Source: Phaeobacter sp. 22II1-1F12B (GTDB lineage Bacteria > Pseudomonadota > Alphaproteobacteria > Rhodobacterales > Rhodobacteraceae). Taken from it: a DNA stretch of 64,000 bases. Shown in pieces: positions 44,191 to 54,514 of the stretch. Numbering within the stretch: the stretch's first letter is position 1; each line of letters starts with the position of its first letter. Under the pieces are notes generated by a model. The model was not told the DNA's origin and ran no database searches. It saw only the letters and a list, made by a program, of their open reading frames with translations. The stretch spans positions 124,001 to 188,000 of the forward strand of contig NZ_AQQP01000007.1 in NCBI RefSeq assembly GCF_002210165.1, given 5' to 3'. A program made the translations under genes and the position numbers.

Positions 44191-44508
44191 ATGAAAAACG
44201 CATTCTTCCCGCTGGCGATCACCGCCATCACCTTCGCGTCGGCGGCCGAAATCGCCCAGGCGCAACAAACCCGCAACTGCGCCCCGCGTGAGGTTGTCGT
44301 TGGCCGTCTTGCTGGTGGTTACGGCGAAACCCGGCAAAGCATGGGACTCGCCGCGCGCGGTTCCGTGGTCGAGGTTTTTGCCTCGGACGAAACCGGCACG
44401 TGGACGATCACCGTGACCAACCCCGCCGGTGTCACCTGCCTCGTTGCCTCCGGCCAGTCGTTCGAGGCTTTAGCCGAGGCGCTGCCCCCAGAAGGCAACG
44501 ACGCCTGA
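44191..44508 (+). CDS. Small exported hypothetical protein
   Basis: A 105-residue protein with a signal peptide ending AQAQQ and a mature part of about 80 residues, including NCAPREVVVGRLAGGYGETRQ and WTITVTNPAGVTCLVASG with two cysteines that may pair. Small SH3-like secreted proteins of this look are common in Rhodobacteraceae, without known function. Two hairpins precede it. Confidence 0.7.
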   Translation: MKNAFFPLAITAITFASAAEIAQAQQTRNCAPREVVVGRLAGGYGETRQSMGLAARGSVVEVFASDETGTWTITVTNPAGVTCLVASGQSFEALAEALPPEGNDA

Positions 44509-44615
44509 ACCAGACGTTCCATCCGGCTGGCGCGGCTCTGGTGCACCGCCAGCGGAACTTCAGCCACCCGCCACGCGGAAAGTGAACTCCCTTCAGACTT
44601 TCCCAAAGATGGCCT

Positions 44616-45371
44616 TCAGGCGAGCCCTTCCCAGATCAGCTTTGCACCGGTCACGACCAGCAACACATAGGTCAGACCGAAAAAGAGCCGTTCAGGCACG
44701 ATCCGGTGCGCTTTTACTCCGATCAGAGCCCCCGCAATCGCAACCGGCGCAAGCGCCAGGTTGGCGAGCGCAGTTTCGGCCGTGAACAGGCCCAGAAATG
44801 CATAGGGCACAAATTTCACGATATTGATGACCCAGAACACCAGCACCGTCGTGCCCTGATAGCTTGTCTTGTCCAGCTTCCGCGACAACAGGTACACGGC
44901 CGCGGGCGGCCCGCCCGCATGGCTCACGAAACTGGTGAACCCCGCGACCAGCCCGGCCAGCCCGCCGACCCAGGCTGACAGACGCGTGCCCCCGGCCCGG
45001 ATCAGCCTCATGCGCCGCCCTGCCTGCCAAACGACGAAGGCAAGCGAAATCCCCCCGATCAGCACCCGGAACACATCGGGCTCGGCAACCTTGTAGAGCA
45101 AGGCGCCCAGAACCACCCCGGGCACGGCACCAAGGATCAGCAGCCGCGCATCCGGCCAGCTCCACGTTTTCCAATAGGGTCGCAGCGTCGTCGCATCAAT
45201 CAGCATCAACAGCGGCAGCATCACCCCAAGCGCCTGTCCCGGCGTCAGAAAAAGCGCCAGAATCGTCGAAGAGGCAAAGGCCGCCCCGGACCCGAATCCG
45301 CCCTTCGAGATGCCCGCGAACAACACCGCAGGCACCGCCACCGCGAAAAATGCCCAGTTCAACTCAAGCAT
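44616..45371 (-). CDS. TSUP (TauE/SafE) family permease
   Basis: A 251-residue membrane protein with GISKGGFGSGAAFASSTILALFLTPGQALGVMLP at the N-terminus and FTSFVSHAGGPPAAVYLL in the second half, both typical of the TSUP family. It is a different branch from the 21901 gene and lacks a TIGR02186 partner. Likely transport of a small anion; the substrate cannot be inferred. Confidence 0.85.
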   Translation of the reverse strand: MLELNWAFFAVAVPAVLFAGISKGGFGSGAAFASSTILALFLTPGQALGVMLPLLMLIDATTLRPYWKTWSWPDARLLILGAVPGVVLGALLYKVAEPDVFRVLIGGISLAFVVWQAGRRMRLIRAGGTRLSAWVGGLAGLVAGFTSFVSHAGGPPAAVYLLSRKLDKTSYQGTTVLVFWVINIVKFVPYAFLGLFTAETALANLALAPVAIAGALIGVKAHRIVPERLFFGLTYVLLVVTGAKLIWEGLA

Positions 45372-45462
45372 TGGCTACCCCCTAAGCACCTCGTTTGCCT
45401 AGGGATTAACCGATCGTCAATCTTTCCGGCAGACCGTCCTGCGACGCGTACAGTTGCAGTGA

Positions 45463-46503
<1,041 letters not shown>

Positions 46504-46525
46504 TCGGGCCGATTTTCGACCTTTT

Positions 46526-46558
46526 ACGCCGCTCCGGACCACCCGGGGCGGCGTTTTT
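46526..46558 (+). terminator. Terminator of mdh
   Basis: ACGCCGC and GCGGCGT arms with inner CCGG/CCGG pairing form a strong hairpin followed by TTTTT. It separates mdh from the sucC promoter region. Confidence 0.85.
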
Positions 46559-46651
46559 CATTGCGCGCCCCCCTCTCGCGACAGGCAAACTGTCAGCCCG
46601 GCCCGCAACCCTTTGCTGTTTCCCGCCTAATTCCCCCGCACAACCGGCGTT

Positions 46652-46682
46652 TGTGATCACAGCTTTTCGGCCTGTGATCACA
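46652..46682 (+). promoter_or_regulatory. Paired TGTGATCACA operators upstream of sucC
   Basis: Two perfect TGTGATCACA palindromes at 46652-46661 and 46673-46682, starting 21 bp apart, themselves form a larger inverted repeat (TTTGTGATCACAG, 9-base spacer, CTGTGATCACAAA). They end 111 bp before the sucC ATG. The same pair, in the same orientation and distance, precedes sdhC. This points to one regulator of both TCA-cycle operons. Confidence 0.7.
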
Positions 46683-46793
46683 AATGTCGTTTTTTTTGTC
46701 AAAACCTGTGGCCAGACCCCATTTTTGGGTTAACCCGTTATCAAGACTGGGCGTATAGCCCCGAGCAAACGCAAGCAGACGGGAACGACTTTC

Positions 46794-47987
46794 ATGAACA
46801 TCCACGAATATCAGGCCAAGGCCCTTCTTCGCAGCTACGGCGCCCCGGTGTCCGACGGCAAGGTCATCCTCCGCGCGGAAGACGCGAAAAACGCGGCTGG
46901 CGAACTTGATGGACCGCTCTGGGTCGTCAAGGCACAGATCCACGCCGGCGGCCGCGGCAAGGGCTCGTTCAAGGAAGCCGAAGCAGGCGAAAAAGGCGGT
47001 GTCCGTCTTGCCAAATCGGTCGAGGAAGCCGCCGAGGAAGCCAAGAAGATGCTTGGCAAGACCCTCGTGACTCACCAGACCGGCCCGGCGGGCAAGCAGG
47101 TCAACCGCATCTATATCGAAGACGGCTCGGATATCGAGCGTGAGCTTTATCTCGCCCTTCTGGTCGATCGCGTTTCCAGCCGCGTTTCTTTCGTCTGCTC
47201 GACCGAAGGCGGCATGGACATCGAAGAGGTCGCTGCCTCGACCCCGGAAAAGATCCTCAGCTTCAGCGTCGATCCCGCCACCGGTTACCAGCCGTTCCAC
47301 GGTCGCCGCGTCGCCTTTGCGCTGGGTCTCGAAGGCCCCGCCGTCAAGCAATGCGTTCAGCTCATGGGCATCCTCTACAAGGCCTTCATCGAGAAGGACA
47401 TGGAGATGCTGGAAATCAACCCGCTGATCTTGATGCCCGGCGGCCAGCTCAAGGTACTCGACGCCAAGCTCGGCTTTGACGGCAACGCCATGTACCGCCA
47501 GCCCGAGGTATCCGAACTTCGCGACACGACCGAGGAAGACCCCAAGGAACTCGAAGCCTCCAAGTATGACCTGAACTACATCGCGCTTGACGGTGAGATC
47601 GGCTGCATGGTGAACGGCGCGGGTCTTGCGATGGCCACGATGGACATCATCAAGCTCTACGGTGCGGAACCCGCCAACTTCCTCGACGTGGGCGGCGGCG
47701 CGACCAAGGAAAAAGTGACCGAAGCGTTCAAGATCATCACATCGGACGAACAGGTCAAAGGCATTCTCGTCAACATCTTCGGCGGCATCATGCGCTGCGA
47801 CGTCATCGCCGAAGGCGTGGTCGCTGCGGTGAAAGAAGTCGGCCTTCAGGTGCCGCTGGTTGTCCGTCTCGAAGGCACCAACGTCGAGGAAGGCAAGAAG
47901 ATCATCAACGAAAGCGGTCTGGACGTCATCGCCGCCGATGATCTGAAAGACGGCGCCGAAAAGATCGTGAAAGCGGTCAAAGGCTGA
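46794..47987 (+). CDS. sucC: Succinyl-CoA synthetase beta subunit (ADP-forming type)
   Basis: SucC with SucD makes succinate, nucleoside triphosphate and CoA from succinyl-CoA. The 397-residue protein opens [19 protein letters not shown] and has the ATP-grasp segments [14 protein letters not shown] and [23 protein letters not shown], and [16 protein letters not shown] near the C-terminus. sucD follows 1.5 kb later rather than directly, because two other genes lie between. Confidence 0.97.
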   Translation: MNIHEYQAKALLRSYGAPVSDGKVILRAEDAKNAAGELDGPLWVVKAQIHAGGRGKGSFKEAEAGEKGGVRLAKSVEEAAEEAKKMLGKTLVTHQTGPAGKQVNRIYIEDGSDIERELYLALLVDRVSSRVSFVCSTEGGMDIEEVAASTPEKILSFSVDPATGYQPFHGRRVAFALGLEGPAVKQCVQLMGILYKAFIEKDMEMLEINPLILMPGGQLKVLDAKLGFDGNAMYRQPEVSELRDTTEEDPKELEASKYDLNYIALDGEIGCMVNGAGLAMATMDIIKLYGAEPANFLDVGGGATKEKVTEAFKIITSDEQVKGILVNIFGGIMRCDVIAEGVVAAVKEVGLQVPLVVRLEGTNVEEGKKIINESGLDVIAADDLKDGAEKIVKAVKG

Positions 47988-48081
47988 TCCATGTTTCCCG
48001 TCCGTCAGGTCTGGCACAGGTTAAAGCGCACCGTCGGGGAACCGACGGTGGCTTTGGCCGTTGATGTGCATCAGGACATGA

Positions 48082-48405
48082 ATGGACAGGACGATGGATT
48101 TACCAGGCAAGGATTATTTGGAAGACGACCGGGTCACACCGATTGCGGTGGGCGTTGGCCTGCTGGCGGTCGGGGCGCTATTGTGGAAAACCAAGCCCTC
48201 GATGCTCGACATGCCCGACCCGCTGCCGCTGGGCAAGGAACCGGACGACAGCTTTTCCCGCCGCGCCCTGCGCAAGACCCGCGACGGGGTGAGCCACGTG
48301 GCCCCCAGCAACCTCAGCGTCTCTCTGGGCCGTTCGATGGTGATCGGCGGGCTGGCACTCGTGTTGACACGCATTCTGGACGAGCTCACCGGCAAAGAAG
48401 ACTGA
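48082..48405 (+). CDS. Small membrane protein between sucC and sucD
   Basis: A 107-residue protein with two hydrophobic helices (VTPIAVGVGLLAVGALLW and SLGRSMVIGGLALVLTRIL) joined by a basic loop. AGGA is 5 bases before the ATG at 48082; a second ATG at 48094 has poor spacing. Unrecognised, but composition matches the flanking genes, so it is probably a native small gene of this operon. Confidence 0.55.
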   Translation: MDRTMDLPGKDYLEDDRVTPIAVGVGLLAVGALLWKTKPSMLDMPDPLPLGKEPDDSFSRRALRKTRDGVSHVAPSNLSVSLGRSMVIGGLALVLTRILDELTGKED

Positions 48406-48479
48406 CGTCGGCTGTTGCGACGCAAGCGACCGATCGCTCGAATACCGCTCCTTCGAATTGCAGAACTGCCGGGTACAGC

Positions 48480-49496
48480 CTGAGCACATTCGTTGGCGCT
48501 GCTGGCTTTGTCCTTGCGTGTCTCTTCTTCCCCGACGCATCCACGGCGCAGACCCCCGGCGACATCAATGCCGCCAACGAGTTGCGCATATGTCTCTGGG
48601 AAGATGCCGGGCTTCGTACCGCGCCGCGAGCCGGCGAATTACAACGCGGCATCGACCGTTTCCAGAATGAAGAAATCTGGTCTGTCAGTGAGATTGACAC
48701 TGGCGTCTACAGGATTGCGCGGAGCAAATCCTCAGGGCTCACGGCTGAAATCCGACTGCCGGACGCGAATGGAAACGCGACGTGCCTTCTTTACGGACCG
48801 GCGATGTCGCCCGGTCAGGCGGCTGGCGCAGCGGATAAATTCGTAGAATTCGGCATCCTCAAGGGTTTCCCCGAGGGCGGAGGCTTCGTTGCAGCGGAAC
48901 CACTGCCAAACATGTCACGTCGCTACGTGGCTCAGGGCCTGCCCTTCTCTCTTGAACTAGTGGCCTACGAAGCGCCCGGTTTCGGTCAAATCGTCGGGAT
49001 GACTTTCACGGGGCTCGACAAGGTTGAGGACGCCCGCCAATTGACCGCTGGGCAGCCCCCGGAATCTCGCGACACGCTGCGTGCCTATTCAGCATGGGCT
49101 CTACAAACCTGCGCTCAGAACATCTCAGACAGCGACTGGTTGCGTTCAGCATTCGACAACAGTGGTATGGAGTACGGCTGGCCGGCATCGAACGGTCACG
49201 TGTACTTTCTTGCCGACAACACTTTGTCCGCAAATGTCGGTTCGTTCACTTGTGAAATCGACACTCATTACATGGGAGTGACCGAGGCCCGCCAGCTTGT
49301 TCGGGAAACGCTGAACCGCGCTTATCCCGGACAGTTTAACGAAAGCGAATCCAGCTACAGCGGCTGCCCCAGATTCATCAGCAACGCCAACCCGAACATG
49401 CCGATCATCATCAATGTCGAAAACCTCGACAAAGATGCTCAGCGAACATGTGTAGAGAACGGCGCAAGCCGTATCTACTTCGAAATTCCAGGATAA
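48480..49496 (+). CDS. Exported hypothetical protein without clear start codon
   Basis: About 338 residues are coded here. The N-terminal part is a good signal peptide ([22 protein letters not shown]) and the mature protein has several cysteines ([36 protein letters not shown]). No ATG, GTG or TTG in frame precedes the signal peptide nearby; the best positioned codon is CTG at 48480. The start may be non-standard, or the gene may have lost its start. Codon use and content differ from sucC and sucD on either side. I do not recognise the family. Confidence 0.5.
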   Translation: MSTFVGAAGFVLACLFFPDASTAQTPGDINAANELRICLWEDAGLRTAPRAGELQRGIDRFQNEEIWSVSEIDTGVYRIARSKSSGLTAEIRLPDANGNATCLLYGPAMSPGQAAGAADKFVEFGILKGFPEGGGFVAAEPLPNMSRRYVAQGLPFSLELVAYEAPGFGQIVGMTFTGLDKVEDARQLTAGQPPESRDTLRAYSAWALQTCAQNISDSDWLRSAFDNSGMEYGWPASNGHVYFLADNTLSANVGSFTCEIDTHYMGVTEARQLVRETLNRAYPGQFNESESSYSGCPRFISNANPNMPIIINVENLDKDAQRTCVENGASRIYFEIPG

Positions 49497-49512
49497 CCAC
49501 AAAGGGACCATC

Positions 49513-50394
49513 ATGGCCGTACTTATCGACGAAAACACCAAGGTGATCTGCCAGGGCCTGACCGGCTCGCAGGGGACCTTCCACACGGAACAGGCCATTG
49601 CCTATGGCACCAAGATGGTCGGCGGCGTCACCCCCGGCAAAGGCGGCCAGACCCACCTCGACCTGCCGGTCTTCAACTCGGTCCACGAAGCCAAGGCCAA
49701 GACCGAAGCGAACGCGACCGTGATCTACGTGCCGCCCCCCTTCGCAGCGGATTCGATCATGGAAGCCATCGACGCCGAGATGGAAGTCATCGTCTGCATC
49801 ACCGAAGGTATCCCGGTGCTCGACATGATGAAGGTCAAGCGCGCGCTTGAAGGTTCCAAATCGCGCCTGATCGGGCCGAACTGCCCGGGCGTCATCACCC
49901 CCGACGCCTGCAAGATCGGCATCATGCCCGGCCACATCCACAAGCGCGGCTCCTGCGGCGTGGTTTCGCGCTCGGGCACGCTGACATACGAGGCGGTCAA
50001 GCAGACCACCGACGTCGGCATCGGCCAGTCCACCTGCGTCGGCATCGGCGGCGACCCGATCAAGGGAACCGAGCACCTCGACGTGCTGGAATGGTTCCTC
50101 GCGGATGACGAAACCGAAAGCATCATCATGATCGGTGAAATCGGCGGTTCCGCCGAAGAAGAAGCCGCGCAGTTCCTCGCCGACGAAAAGAAGAAAGGCC
50201 GCTGGAAGCCGACCGCCGGTTTCATCGCCGGCCGCACCGCCCCTCCGGGCCGCCGCATGGGCCATGCCGGTGCCATCGTCGCCGGTGGCAAGGGCGGCGC
50301 CGAGGACAAGATCGAAGCGATGAAGTCTGCGGGCATCGTCGTTGCCGACAGCCCTGCCCAGCTGGGCGAAGCCGTGCTGAAAGCGATCGGCTAA
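49513..50394 (+). CDS. sucD: Succinyl-CoA synthetase alpha subunit
   Basis: SucD carries the phosphohistidine of succinyl-CoA synthetase. The 293-residue protein has the CoA-binding opening [39 protein letters not shown], and the active-site histidine in [21 protein letters not shown] precedes the ATG. It is followed by a small gene 3 bp later. Confidence 0.97.
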   Translation: MAVLIDENTKVICQGLTGSQGTFHTEQAIAYGTKMVGGVTPGKGGQTHLDLPVFNSVHEAKAKTEANATVIYVPPPFAADSIMEAIDAEMEVIVCITEGIPVLDMMKVKRALEGSKSRLIGPNCPGVITPDACKIGIMPGHIHKRGSCGVVSRSGTLTYEAVKQTTDVGIGQSTCVGIGGDPIKGTEHLDVLEWFLADDETESIIMIGEIGGSAEEEAAQFLADEKKKGRWKPTAGFIAGRTAPPGRRMGHAGAIVAGGKGGAEDKIEAMKSAGIVVADSPAQLGEAVLKAIG

Positions 50395-50397
50395 GAC

Positions 50398-50781
50398 ATG
50401 CAGGCCGGTCACCTTATAACTGCTGGCGCTGTGGCGGCTTTGGCCGGGTGTGTTGACCCCGCGGCCGAAACCTACCAGCCCGCGCAAGAGGTGACCGCTT
50501 CTGACCTGACGTCACGAGAGCTCGGCGAGGACGTCGCCGGGCTCTCGCAATACGCGGATTTCACCCGTGGTTTTCTCGTTGTCCAGTACAACCAGCCCAA
50601 GCCGAAAATGACGCTCGTCGGCAGTGAGGATGCAAATCTGCCGCGCAAGACGCGGGCCGATTTGCAACAGATGGGACTGGTGATGTGCAGGGAATTGGGC
50701 ACCCCCTCGCAAAATATCGGCGTCAGCGACATCGTCGATGAAACGCGACGAACCATCCTGACCTTCATCAAATGTCAGTAA
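50398..50781 (+). CDS. Small putative lipoprotein
   Basis: The 127-residue protein starts 3 bp after sucD and has a short hydrophobic N-terminus ending in a lipobox, AALAGC, so Cys18 may be lipidated. The n-region lacks a clear lysine or arginine, which weakens the call. The mature part (SQYADFTRGFLVVQYNQPKPKM) is unrecognised. Probably a native small gene of the operon. Confidence 0.6.
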   Translation: MQAGHLITAGAVAALAGCVDPAAETYQPAQEVTASDLTSRELGEDVAGLSQYADFTRGFLVVQYNQPKPKMTLVGSEDANLPRKTRADLQQMGLVMCRELGTPSQNIGVSDIVDETRRTILTFIKCQ

Positions 50782-50795
50782 GGACAGGCCCCCAG

Positions 50796-50921
50796 ATGAA
50801 AATTGCCACAACCGTGAACGTTGAACGCATTTCCTCGATTGCAGCTTCCGCAGGTTCAGCATACGAGGCCGCCGCACAGACCCCCGGTCACGCCGGGAAC
50901 GACTTTGGAATCAAAGGCTAG
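50796..50921 (+). CDS. Possible 41-residue ORF
   Basis: ATG at 50796 opens a 41-residue frame beginning MKIATTVNVERISSIAASAG. It fills most of the gap between the lipoprotein gene and the DUF805 gene. AGGA lies 13 bases upstream, too far for strong initiation. Evidence is weak. Confidence 0.25.
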   Translation: MKIATTVNVERISSIAASAGSAYEAAAQTPGHAGNDFGIKG

Positions 50922-51014
50922 ACCGATGACCCGACAGGGCAGAGAACAGGACGGACAAGCGGCGCATTTCGCCCTGCGCCCCCGTGCCGCTGCCCCTTTG
51001 GCGGGAGACATCGC

Positions 51015-51551
51015 ATGACATTCAAGGAAGCCGTCCGCACCTGTTTCTCCAAGTACGTCACCTTCTCGGGCCGCGCCTCGCGTTCGGAATACTGGTATTT
51101 CGTGCTCTTCGTGATCCTCGGCAGCATTGTCTGCAACATCGTCGACACGATCCTGTTCGGCACAGCCACGGTTGAGACCGGCCCCGGTGAGATCAACGCC
51201 AGCGCCTCGACCAACGGTCCGATCAACGCGCTGTTCTCGCTCGCCACCCTGCTGCCCTCTCTCGCGGCGGGCTGGCGTCGAATGCACGATACCGGCCGTT
51301 CGGGCCTGTTCCTGCTTTACCCGCTGATCGTCATGATCGGCATCATTACCTTTGTCGGCTTCCTGTCCGGCTTCCCGGCCCTCATGGCCGGCGATTTCAG
51401 CGGCATCATCGGTGGCACCAGTGCCATCATCCTTGTCGTTGCCGTCATCGTCCTCATCATCTCTCCGCTTCTGGTCCTGTGGTGGCTGACCCGCCCCTCC
51501 CAGCCCGGCACGAACACATTTGGTCCAAACCCTCACGAGGTAACCCCATGA
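51015..51551 (+). CDS. DUF805 membrane protein
   Basis: The 178-residue protein shows the DUF805 pattern FSKYVTFSGRASRSEYWYFVLF, then GWRRMHDTGRSGLFLLYPL, with four membrane helices. Function is unknown. Its stop overlaps the sucA ATG by 4 bases (ATGA), so sucA translation is likely coupled to this gene. GGGAGA precedes the ATG. Confidence 0.85.
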   Translation: MTFKEAVRTCFSKYVTFSGRASRSEYWYFVLFVILGSIVCNIVDTILFGTATVETGPGEINASASTNGPINALFSLATLLPSLAAGWRRMHDTGRSGLFLLYPLIVMIGIITFVGFLSGFPALMAGDFSGIIGGTSAIILVVAVIVLIISPLLVLWWLTRPSQPGTNTFGPNPHEVTP

Positions 51552-54511
51552 CCGACCAATCCTCAAACGCGCAGTTTCATGCCTCCTCCTTCATGCAGGG
51601 GCATAATGCCGAGTATCTCGAACAGCTCTACGCGCAATATGCCGGTGATCCCTCGGCGGTAGACGCGGCGTGGGCCGAATTCTTCAAGGCTCTGGGCGAC
51701 AACGGGCAGGATGTCCGGGCCGAGGCGCAGGGACCAAGCTGGGCGCGCCCCGACTGGCCGCCGATGCCCGACGACGACCTGACCGGCGCGATGACGGGCG
51801 AATGGGCGCCCGCCCCGGCCGAAGCCAAGGCCGCCAAGCAAAAGATCGAAAGCAAGGCTAAGGAAACCGGCGCCTCTGTCACTGACGACCAGATCAAGCG
51901 CGCCGTGCTGGATTCTATCCGCGCTCTCATGCTGATCCGCGCCTACCGGATCCGCGGCCACCTTGTTGCCGATCTCGACCCGCTGGGCATGCGCGACCAG
52001 ACCCCGCACCCCGAGCTTGATCCGAAAAGCTATGGCTTCAACGAAGAAGACATGGACCGTCCGATCTTTATCGACAATGTGCTCGGCCTTCAGGTCGCGC
52101 CGATGCGCCAGATCGTCGACATCGTCCAACGCACCTATTGCGGCACCTTCGCGCTGCAATACATGCATATTTCCAACCCGGAAGAGGCCGGCTGGCTGAA
52201 AGAGCGGATCGAAGGGTTTGACAAGGAAATCAAGTTCACCCGCGAAGGCCGCAAGGCTATCCTCAACAAGATGGTCGAGGCCGAGGGCTTCGAAAAATTC
52301 CTCCATGTGAAATACATGGGCACCAAGCGTTTCGGTCTGGACGGCGGCGAAAGCCTGATCCCCGCGATGGAACAGATCATCAAGCGCGGCGGTGCACTTG
52401 GCGTGCAGGACATCATCATCGGCATGCCGCACCGGGGCCGTCTTTCGGTGCTCGCGAACGTGATGCAGAAACCCTACCGCGCGATCTTCAACGAATTCCA
52501 GGGCGGCAGCTTCAAGCCCGAGGATGTCGACGGCTCCGGCGACGTGAAATACCACCTCGGCGCGTCTTCTGATCGTGAATTCGATGGCAACGCCGTTCAC
52601 CTGTCGCTGACCGCGAACCCCTCTCACCTCGAGGCGGTGAACCCGGTGGTGCTGGGCAAGGCCCGCGCCAAGCAGGACCAGTCCCACGACCACGATCGTT
52701 CCAAGGTGCTGCCGATCCTGCTGCATGGCGATGCGGCATTTGCCGGTCAGGGCGTCGTGGCAGAAGGTTTCGGTCTCTCGGGGCTGAAAGGCCACCGCAC
52801 CGGCGGCACCATGCATATCGTGGTGAACAACCAGATCGGCTTCACCACCGCACCGCATTTCTCGCGCTCCTCGCCCTACCCGACGGACATCGCGCTGATG
52901 GTCGAGGCGCCGATTTTCCACGTCAATGGCGACGACCCCGAGGCCGTGGTTCACGCCGCCAAGGTCGCCACCGAATTCCGGCAGAAGTTCCACAAGGACG
53001 TTGTCATCGACATCTTCTGCTACCGCCGCTTTGGTCATAACGAGGGTGACGAGCCCATGTTCACCAACCCGATCATGTACAAGCGGATCAAGACCCATAA
53101 GACCACCCTCTCGCTTTATACCGAGCGGCTGGTCAAGGATGGCCTGATCCCCGAGGGCGAGATCGAGGATATGAAAGCGGCCTTCCAGGCCAAGATGAAC
53201 GAAGAGTTCGAAGCCGGTAAGGAATACAAGCCCAACAAGGCCGACTGGCTTGACGGGCGGTGGGCGCATCTGGACCACAACAAAGAAGACTACGTGCGTG
53301 GCACCACCGAAATCACGCCGGAAACGCTTGCCGAGATCGGCAAATCGCTGACCACCGCACCCGATGGCTTTCCGGTGCACCGCACCGTCCAGCGTCTGCT
53401 CGATGCCAAGAAGGAAATGTTCGAGACCGGCAAGGGCTTTGACTGGGCCACCGGTGAGGCACTGGCCTTTGGCTCGCTCCTGACCGAGGGCTATCCCGTC
53501 CGTCTTGCCGGGCAGGATTCGACGCGCGGCACCTTCTCGCAGCGCCACTCGGCCTTCATCAACCAGGAAACCGAAGAGCGTTACTTCCCGCTGAACCATG
53601 TCCGCGACGGTCAGGCCCAGTACGAAGTCATCGACTCGATGCTCTCGGAATATGCGGTACTCGGGTTCGAATACGGCTACTCGCTGGCCGAACCTAACGC
53701 GCTCGTCATGTGGGAAGCCCAATTCGGCGATTTCGCCAACGGCGCGCAGATCATGTTCGACCAGTTCATCTCGTCGGGTGAATCCAAGTGGCTGCGCATG
53801 TCGGGCCTCGTCTGCCTGCTGCCCCACGGCTATGAGGGTCAGGGCCCCGAGCATTCCTCGGCCCGTCTGGAACGCTTCCTGACCATGTGCGGTCAGGACA
53901 ACTGGATCGTCGCCAACTGTACGACCCCGGCGAACTACTTCCACATCCTGCGCCGCCAGATCCACCGTTCCTTCCGCAAGCCGCTCATCCTGATGACGCC
54001 GAAATCGCTGCTGCGTCACAAGCTGGCGATCTCCACGGCCGAAGATTTTACCACCGGGTCGAGCTTTCACCGCGTGCTCTGGGACGATGCGGAAAAGGGC
54101 AACTCGGATACCAAGCTGGCCAAGGACGACAAGATCAAGCGCGTCGTCATGTGCTCGGGCAAGGTCTACTACGACCTGCTGGAAGAGCGCGATGCCCGCG
54201 GGATCGACGATGTCTACCTGCTCCGCATCGAACAGTTCTACCCCTTCCCGGCGATCAGCCTCGTCAAGGAACTGGAACGGTTCAAGGGCGCGGAAATGGT
54301 CTGGTGCCAGGAAGAGCCCAAGAACCAGGGCCCCTGGTCCTTTATCGAACCCAATATCGAATGGGTGCTGAACCGCATCGGCGCCACGCACCAGCGCCCC
54401 GTCTACGTGGGTCGTGCCACCGCCGCCTCGCCCGCAACCGGGCTCGCCAGCCAACACAAAGCCCAACAAGCCGCCCTCGTGAACGAGGCGCTGACCATCG
54501 AAGGAAACTAA
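51548..54511 (+). CDS. sucA: 2-Oxoglutarate dehydrogenase E1 component
   Basis: The 987-residue thiamine-diphosphate enzyme decarboxylates 2-oxoglutarate and succinylates the lipoyl arm of SucB. Landmarks include SSFMQGHNAEYLEQLYAQYAGDP at the start, IIGMPHRGRLSVLANVM, AFAGQGVVAEGF, the ThDP-binding region RRFGHNEGDEP, and HGYEGQGPEHSSARLER. The ATG at 51548 is within the DUF805 stop; GAGGT lies upstream. sucB follows after 3 bp. Confidence 0.98.
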   Translation: MTDQSSNAQFHASSFMQGHNAEYLEQLYAQYAGDPSAVDAAWAEFFKALGDNGQDVRAEAQGPSWARPDWPPMPDDDLTGAMTGEWAPAPAEAKAAKQKIESKAKETGASVTDDQIKRAVLDSIRALMLIRAYRIRGHLVADLDPLGMRDQTPHPELDPKSYGFNEEDMDRPIFIDNVLGLQVAPMRQIVDIVQRTYCGTFALQYMHISNPEEAGWLKERIEGFDKEIKFTREGRKAILNKMVEAEGFEKFLHVKYMGTKRFGLDGGESLIPAMEQIIKRGGALGVQDIIIGMPHRGRLSVLANVMQKPYRAIFNEFQGGSFKPEDVDGSGDVKYHLGASSDREFDGNAVHLSLTANPSHLEAVNPVVLGKARAKQDQSHDHDRSKVLPILLHGDAAFAGQGVVAEGFGLSGLKGHRTGGTMHIVVNNQIGFTTAPHFSRSSPYPTDIALMVEAPIFHVNGDDPEAVVHAAKVATEFRQKFHKDVVIDIFCYRRFGHNEGDEPMFTNPIMYKRIKTHKTTLSLYTERLVKDGLIPEGEIEDMKAAFQAKMNEEFEAGKEYKPNKADWLDGRWAHLDHNKEDYVRGTTEITPETLAEIGKSLTTAPDGFPVHRTVQRLLDAKKEMFETGKGFDWATGEALAFGSLLTEGYPVRLAGQDSTRGTFSQRHSAFINQETEERYFPLNHVRDGQAQYEVIDSMLSEYAVLGFEYGYSLAEPNALVMWEAQFGDFANGAQIMFDQFISSGESKWLRMSGLVCLLPHGYEGQGPEHSSARLERFLTMCGQDNWIVANCTTPANYFHILRRQIHRSFRKPLILMTPKSLLRHKLAISTAEDFTTGSSFHRVLWDDAEKGNSDTKLAKDDKIKRVVMCSGKVYYDLLEERDARGIDDVYLLRIEQFYPFPAISLVKELERFKGAEMVWCQEEPKNQGPWSFIEPNIEWVLNRIGATHQRPVYVGRATAASPATGLASQHKAQQAALVNEALTIEGN

Positions 54512-54514
54512 CCC

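Noticed and set aside
46652-46682. CRP/FNR-type sites
   Set aside because: CRP and FNR sites have 6- or 4-bp gaps between half-sites (TGTGA-N6-TCACA; TTGAT-N4-ATCAA). Here TGTGATCACA is a gapless 10-bp palindrome repeated at 21 bp, a different pattern.
47991-48479. Upstream extension of the exported protein frame
   Set aside because: The frame is open back to 47991 but overlaps another small gene, has no signal-peptide character until 48480, and looks non-coding.
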